The position numbers were made by a program, and so were the translations under genes. The notes beneath the pieces were generated by a model. That model made no database searches and was not told where the DNA came from. It saw nothing but the letters and a program-made list of their open reading frames with translations. From an uncultured Candidatus Melainabacteria bacterium (lineage in GTDB: Bacteria; Cyanobacteriota; Vampirovibrionia; Gastranaerophilales; Gastranaerophilaceae), in NCBI GenBank assembly GCA_932182025.1, contig CAKNXK010000023.1, forward strand, positions 194,126-258,125: a stretch of 64,000 nucleotides of DNA, given 5' to 3'. Each line of letters starts with the position of its first letter. The stretch's first letter is position 1. Below, piece after piece: positions 59,501 to 64,000 of the stretch.

Positions 59501-61462
59501 CTACTCGCCGCTGCATCCGAATGCGATAGTTACATGTTCTTTCGGATTAATAGCTGAGATTTTGTAGCCTTTAGCATCTACTAAGTAAGCAACTTCGTCG
59601 CCTGTTGTTTGGAACAAGCCCATAGTACCTGATAATGCAGTTCTAGTGAAGTCAATAGGAGCCTTAACTGTGTCTTTAACAACATCCATTGCACTTCTGC
59701 CTGCTGCAGGTAACTGACCTTGGAATACTTCACCAAGAGCAATACCTGTACCTGATGATACGTCTTCAACGGCATTACCTAATGAAGTTAACATACCGCC
59801 TGTAGTTCTACCTACGATACCGACAATTGAACCTGCCCAAGTAAATGGAGCTGTAACAAGTCTTGATACGATATTAGGAGTGTTAGACTTATCAATTTGT
59901 GCTGTTAAGATTTGTCTAGGTAATGTTGCCTTGCAGCCGCAGTTTTCGATTTCTGTAAATGCAAGTTTTAAAGCACCTTTTTGGCATCCTGATGGACGGA
60001 TAACTTCAACAACTTTACCGTGTACATTTGAACCACATGGGTATAAGTGACCGTTGATTGTTACGTCTTCAAGAGTTTTTGCTGCAAATCTTTGACCAAC
60101 GTGAGATGATTTAGCTGTTACCTGGTCTTTGAATTCTAACTGTAATGTAGGAATTTTAACCAATTCTTCGTTTTCAACAAAAGCTTTTTTATCAACAGGA
60201 CAAATTGGACAATCATTGTTAGCAGTTACAGGGTTCTTATCGATTCCTGCATTAACTCTGATATTCTGTAACATTGCAGCAATATCAGCACGTGTAGCAT
60301 CTTTAAACGGTGCAATTGTTTTAGGGTTAGGTGAATTGTTCAAAGCACCTTTTTCTAAAGCTGTTGCTAGAGGAATTTGTGCCCATTCAGGAACTGTATT
60401 ACCGTCTGTGTATTGAGACAAGATTTCTTGAGCCTTGCATTTGTCAACAGGAGAGCATTTAACACCTTTAGCTAATGCACAAAGAGCTTCTGCTCTTGTT
60501 ACATTATGACCAGGCATAAATGTTCCATTTGGATAACCTTTCAATAAATCTTGGTGAACTGCTGCTGTAATAGCAGAGTTAGCCCAGTGGTTTGTAGGAA
60601 CATCTGAGAAGATTTTTTCAGGAGCAGAAGAATACATATCTCTATCAAAACCTTTTACTAACATAGTAGCAAATTCAGCACGTGAAATACTTCTTGATGG
60701 TTTGAACATTCTATCAGGATAACCAACTACTACGTCATTTGTAGCAAGTTTGTCAATTTCGCAAGCTGCCCAGTATCCGTTTGGAACATCAGGGAACATT
60801 TGCATCTGCATGCCAGCTGCAGCACCGGTCATATTGTTCATGTGAGAGAATGGTGATAAATCAAAAGGAACTAAAGTTTTCTTGATAGCTTTTAGTGAGT
60901 TTGAAGTACCCATTTGGATAGGACAACCCATTCCGTCCATTCTTGCTTCATCACGAATAATAGGAACTCCGTTGCGTTGTGTTAATTCATTAAGGCAAGG
61001 AATGTTAGCAGCTGCACCTGTGATTGAACCATCAGTTGCAACTGTAGTACCCATAGTACCTGCGCTTAATCTTGAATTATCTCTGTTAATAGAGAATCCT
61101 TCTGAAGAGTAAACAGAATCAGCTGTTGTACCTACATAATTGTTGTATCCATAGATACCGTTTGGATACGCATAAACTTGTTTCATGTTGTCTCTTGAAA
61201 GTTCTTTTGTACTAGGACAAAGAGCACATGAAGGAACCGGATCAGGTTCACATTGCGGAGCTACATCACAACCGCAAGGTTCAGGCTTCTGGTCGCAAGG
61301 GCAAGCTGCACCTGTTACGACAGGAAGCTCTTCACAACCACAAGGTGTTTGTGAAATAATTGGCTGCTGTTCGCATGGGCAAGCTGCCATTACCGTATTA
61401 AACGAACATGTTGCTATACCAACGGCAATTGCAGCTGCCACAGTAAGTTTTCTAATCGTCAT
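59501..61462 (-). CDS. Secreted SLH-domain protein with N-terminal CxC cluster
   Basis: 653 residues. Signal peptide at 1-27 (TIRKLTVAAAIAVGIATCSF, MA-AC). Residues 28-65 contain four C-x-C motifs (CPC, CGC, CPC, CGC) in a proline-rich stretch. SLH repeats: ~223-270 (FPDVPNGYWAACEIDKLATN), ~285-330 (FSDVPTNHWANSAITAAVHQ) and a weaker ~350-400. SLH domains bind peptidoglycan-linked polymers, so it likely tethers the outer membrane or a surface layer. The last 250 residues contain a TrbI/VirB10-like strand region (NGHLYPCGSNVHGKVVEV) and small hydrophobic segments. A strong AGGAGG precedes ATG. Confidence 0.88.
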   Translation of the reverse strand: MTIRKLTVAAAIAVGIATCSFNTVMAACPCEQQPIISQTPCGCEELPVVTGAACPCDQKPEPCGCDVAPQCEPDPVPSCALCPSTKELSRDNMKQVYAYPNGIYGYNNYVGTTADSVYSSEGFSINRDNSRLSAGTMGTTVATDGSITGAAANIPCLNELTQRNGVPIIRDEARMDGMGCPIQMGTSNSLKAIKKTLVPFDLSPFSHMNNMTGAAAGMQMQMFPDVPNGYWAACEIDKLATNDVVVGYPDRMFKPSRSISRAEFATMLVKGFDRDMYSSAPEKIFSDVPTNHWANSAITAAVHQDLLKGYPNGTFMPGHNVTRAEALCALAKGVKCSPVDKCKAQEILSQYTDGNTVPEWAQIPLATALEKGALNNSPNPKTIAPFKDATRADIAAMLQNIRVNAGIDKNPVTANNDCPICPVDKKAFVENEELVKIPTLQLEFKDQVTAKSSHVGQRFAAKTLEDVTINGHLYPCGSNVHGKVVEVIRPSGCQKGALKLAFTEIENCGCKATLPRQILTAQIDKSNTPNIVSRLVTAPFTWAGSIVGIVGRTTGGMLTSLGNAVEDVSSGTGIALGEVFQGQLPAAGRSAMDVVKDTVKAPIDFTRTALSGTMGLFQTTGDEVAYLVDAKGYKISAINPKEHVTIAFGCSGE

Positions 61463-61582
61463 TTTAACCTCCTTTTTGAGATAAATATCACTTATATTTA
61501 CCCCGAAAAACTAACTACTAAATTATGTAGTTTAAAGAAAATTAAAACATTGCCGAAAAGGAGAGTCCAAGTGTATAGGCTC

Positions 61583-62731
61583 TTAAATATCAAACGGGTC
61601 AGCTTCTTTATAATAATTCTTTTTTGCTTTTTTCATTTTATCATTACGTTTTTTCACATCTTGTGAAACGTTTTTATAAGCATTATCAAGAGAAATTTTC
61701 ATAAGCGGTTTATTAGTTGTTCTATCATTTACAACTAACCAGTATGAGTGTTTAACATTATGTACGGAAAAAGAAATTTTACCTGCTCGTCTATCACCCG
61801 GTTTAAACTGTGAAAATAAAAGTTTTGTATCACCAAATATAGAGGGGTTAAAAACAGTATTATAATCATTAACAAGCGCCAAATCCATGCCGGAAAAACT
61901 CTTGTCAGACATATTTGAGATAGAAATCGAAAGTGTAAGTGTATTAACTTCACCAAATGGATCTTTATCATAAAGTATATTTGCAACTCTTATATCCAAC
62001 CCCGGATATGTTTCTTCTGTTTGCTTCAACGCCTCATCTCTATAAACAGGAAGTTCAACACTTGACAAAATTTTCACCTTAATCTCATCCCCTGGTGCGA
62101 TTAAAACATCCTTCCCTTTTCTGTAAAGAGACATTCCTAAACCAACAGCACCGCCAACAGCAGCACCACCGGCAAGAGTATACCCCTGAGATGCAATAGC
62201 TGCTTCTAAACCAAGTGCTTGCGCCGCAAAAACACCGCCTACTACACCACCTACTGCTGTATAACCCAAATCAGTTGCAGCTATTTTAGCAGCAGCTTTC
62301 AACGGATGAAGCTTTGTAGACATTTTTCCTTCAATAGGAATTTCTCTACCATCAGGTGTTACAAGGTAATCAAAACTCAAATCAATATAACCGTCACGCC
62401 CCATTCTTTTAGCTTCTGCAGTTTGTTTAATAATACCGTGAGCAACTGTTCCTTTTGGTATAATTATACCTTTATCACCTAAAACATCCCCTGTTACTTC
62501 TGCAAAAAACTCGTCTCCTTCATAAGAAAAACTACCGTCTAATACTTGAGAAACAGTCATTTCAATCGTATCTTTGCGCTCAAGAGTTTCAGTTTTTCCT
62601 GTATAAAGTTTTTTATCCAGTTCCGAATACTCGTCATCAAATTCTGCATGTCCTTGAAAAGTATCAGCAGCAAAAACTGTTGTATTAAACAAAAATATAC
62701 TTAGTATTAATAAAGCCAGTCCCCGTCTCAT
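61583..62731 (-). CDS. Secreted protein with glycine-zipper segment, unknown function
   Basis: 382 residues. Signal peptide MRRGLALLILSIFLFNTTVF (A-AD). Residues ~90-145 (GIIIPKGTVAHGIIKQTAEA, LSFDYLVTPDGREIPIEGKM) look like the strand region found near the C-terminus of the neighbouring SLH protein. Residues ~155-205 are glycine- and alanine-rich (TAVGGVVGGVFAAQALGLEA, GGAAVGGAVGLGMSLY), typical of membrane-inserting glycine zippers. The C-terminal 150 residues are a beta-rich domain followed by a basic tail. Probably an envelope protein; role unknown. Same strand as the SLH gene and just upstream of it. Confidence 0.75.
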   Translation of the reverse strand: MRRGLALLILSIFLFNTTVFAADTFQGHAEFDDEYSELDKKLYTGKTETLERKDTIEMTVSQVLDGSFSYEGDEFFAEVTGDVLGDKGIIIPKGTVAHGIIKQTAEAKRMGRDGYIDLSFDYLVTPDGREIPIEGKMSTKLHPLKAAAKIAATDLGYTAVGGVVGGVFAAQALGLEAAIASQGYTLAGGAAVGGAVGLGMSLYRKGKDVLIAPGDEIKVKILSSVELPVYRDEALKQTEETYPGLDIRVANILYDKDPFGEVNTLTLSISISNMSDKSFSGMDLALVNDYNTVFNPSIFGDTKLLFSQFKPGDRRAGKISFSVHNVKHSYWLVVNDRTTNKPLMKISLDNAYKNVSQDVKKRNDKMKKAKKNYYKEADPFDI

Positions 62732-62743
62732 ATTTTGATTATA

Positions 62744-63334
62744 CTATTTTCCTCTCTTCAAGTCCAACTTTTTTAATAAATCATTATAAATATCTATTGT
62801 AACACTGCATATTTTAAGGTTCCTGTCTACAAGACTTTTAATTGTATTTCCATAGCATATTAAAAGAGCTTTATCCAAACCGTTTTCTTCCTTCAATACA
62901 GCTCTAATCGGCAAAATCAATTCAGCAGGTCTTGTTTTAGTTTCAATTTTATCCGCTAAGAAAATAATTTTTTCAAAATCAGTCATGTCAACTCTTCCAA
63001 GAGTATGCCATCTGATAGCAGAAAGAATTTCTTCGTCGCATAAATCACAAAACTCTTTTTTTGCTAAGATTGCACCTGCAGGTGCGTGATATGTTTTTGG
63101 ATTCTCAATTTCACCGTCGCAAAGAAAACCGCAATCACAAATCATTGATTTCAACTCTTCATTAGGAATACATTTGGCACAATCATGCAGCAGTCCGCAA
63201 AGATATGCCTTTTCAGGATTTAAACCAAAACGCTCCGCAAGCTCTTCTGCACATTCAGCAGTTCCTAATGTATGCTCAAATCTTTCTTCTGAAAGGTTTT
63301 CCTTCAACCAATCAACAATTGCTGTATAATCCAT
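62744..63334 (-). CDS. yqeK: YqeK-type HD domain Ap4A hydrolase
   Basis: 196 residues. HD motifs RFEHTLGTAECAEELAERFG (His), YLCGLLHDCAKCIPNEEL (HD), YHAPAGAILAKKEF and AIRWHTLGRVDMTDFEKIIF then LADKIE. Bacterial YqeK cleaves diadenosine tetraphosphate symmetrically to ADP. It overlaps nadD by 23 bases, the standard nadD-yqeK arrangement. Confidence 0.93.
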   Translation of the reverse strand: MDYTAIVDWLKENLSEERFEHTLGTAECAEELAERFGLNPEKAYLCGLLHDCAKCIPNEELKSMICDCGFLCDGEIENPKTYHAPAGAILAKKEFCDLCDEEILSAIRWHTLGRVDMTDFEKIIFLADKIETKTRPAELILPIRAVLKEENGLDKALLICYGNTIKSLVDRNLKICSVTIDIYNDLLKKLDLKRGK

Positions 63335-63866
63335 ATTCTTTAATATATTCCTCTACTTTCTTATCTATATTTTTTGCTCCTGAACGGATTTCAGTCGAAG
63401 AAACATCTTCATAATCCATTGTTGTTATCTCATAATCCCAACCTCTTGTTTCAGATACCTCATCACCACGGCGGGGAAAAACTATAAAATGCACCAACGG
63501 TTTAAGCTCTTCGGCTTTATACCACGTATCCAATTTTGAAAAAGCATCAGTACCCATTATAAAATTCAAACGACCTTGTATTTTATATTGTTCAATAATT
63601 TTTCTAACCGTTATAAGCGAATACGAAGGTTCTGAGCGTTTGTATTCAATATCAGAAACTTCAAATTTTGGATTATAATCCGTCGCAAGCTTAACCATCT
63701 GCAAACGATGGTTTGCTAAATTACTTTCGATTTCTTTATGAGGCGGCAAATAAGCGGGAATAAAAATAATTTTTTCAAACCCATAATTTTCAAGCGCAAA
63801 TTCAGCCATCTTAATATGCGCATTATGAATAGGATTGAATGTTCCCGGAAAAATACAAATCGCCAT
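63312..63866 (-). CDS. nadD: Nicotinate-nucleotide adenylyltransferase
   Basis: 184 residues. ICIFPGTFNPIHNAHIKMAE (nucleotide-binding G-x-FxPxHxxH, here FNPIHNAH), IIFIPAYLPPHKE, then FIMGTDAFSKLDTWYKAEEL and C-terminal ISSTEIR-like VSSTEIRSGAK. It adds AMP to nicotinate mononucleotide in NAD synthesis. Start has no strong ribosome site in the short A/T-rich gap. Coupled to yqeK. Confidence 0.95.
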   Translation of the reverse strand: MAICIFPGTFNPIHNAHIKMAEFALENYGFEKIIFIPAYLPPHKEIESNLANHRLQMVKLATDYNPKFEVSDIEYKRSEPSYSLITVRKIIEQYKIQGRLNFIMGTDAFSKLDTWYKAEELKPLVHFIVFPRRGDEVSETRGWDYEITTMDYEDVSSTEIRSGAKNIDKKVEEYIKEYGLYSNC

Positions 63867-63904
63867 AAAATTATTTTATCACATAAAGATAAAAGAGATT
63901 TTGA

Positions 63905-64000
63905 TTAAGCGATAAAATTAGTACCAAATCTGTTAGCACCATAGAAGAAAGATTCTCTCATAACTTGTTGTAAGTTTCTTTTTCTTACTACTCTGTTGCC
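63905..64000 (-). CDS. C-terminal end of an unidentified protein (cut by window edge)
   Basis: The last 31 codons of a minus-strand gene entering from the right: GNRVVRKRNLQQVMRESFFY then GANRFGTNFIA and TAA. The coding pattern is good but the fragment is too short to name. It is transcribed toward nadD with a 38-base gap, so it may belong to the same operon. Confidence 0.5.
   Translation of the reverse strand, partial: GNRVVRKRNLQQVMRESFFYGANRFGTNFIA

Overview
This low-GC window most resembles a chromosome segment of a Gastranaerophilales/Melainabacteria-type bacterium (non-photosynthetic relatives of Cyanobacteria, often from gut). The evidence is a diderm flagellum with both P-ring (FlgI) and L-ring (FlgH), a complete minCDE operon, a secreted SLH-domain protein, a GFTLxE pseudopilin, and several proteins carrying a short N-terminal FG / SFKG peptide. 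The assignment is an inference from gene content and style; no database was searched.

Layout. 1-1376 is core: the end of a YihY-type membrane protein, a flavin reductase-rubredoxin fusion, and tmRNA (ssrA). About 1377-15870 is an accessory element abutting the tmRNA 3' end: large serine recombinase, DUF2924 protein, XRE regulator, a three-gene operon of small secreted proteins, DUF5681 protein, ParB-methyltransferase fusion, a DUF262 / AAA ATPase / unknown operon, and a convergent 1244-residue protein with a C-terminal PD-(D/E)xK-like motif. It ends at a tyrosine-recombinase fragment preceded by a tRNA-like 3' end. 16714-23043 is a giant fliD. 23189-31249 is a metabolic stretch: flavodoxin-like reductase, cupin/carboxymuconolactone-decarboxylase protein, an AraC regulator fused in frame to a trehalose-synthase-like GH13 enzyme, an acyltransferase, a YkgJ protein, pgi and a small secreted protein. 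31364-34400 is a second, small element in the 3' end of tRNA-Gly(UCC), bounded by a perfect 46-bp direct repeat, with a HEPN-type protein and an HExxH protein as cargo and no integrase.

35143-43713 is one long flagellar operon on the minus strand (transglycosylase-flgF-flgG-flgA-flgI-flgJ-unknown-flgH-flgN-flgK-flgL). It builds the rod, P and L rings and hook-filament junction; the giant FliD would cap the filament. 43884-48766 holds the long Rel (p)ppGpp enzyme, a tail-to-tail divergent RelA/SpoT-fold protein, and two PlsC acyltransferases. Then come initiator tRNA-fMet, a pseudopilin, a second GH13 protein, pheT, a repeat-rich lineage-type protein, an HD-GYP-like protein, minCDE, the SLH protein, a related secreted protein, yqeK, nadD and a partial gene at the right edge.

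The most interesting items are: (1) the DUF262-ATPase-unknown operon facing the 1244-residue nuclease-like protein, a candidate new defence cluster; (2) the AraC-GH13 fusion with a membrane/signal segment exactly at the junction; (3) FliD with about fifteen IN-like modules; (4) the RelA/SpoT-fold protein overlapping rel; (5) the integrase-less tRNA-Gly element; (6) the recurring FG/SFKG peptide.
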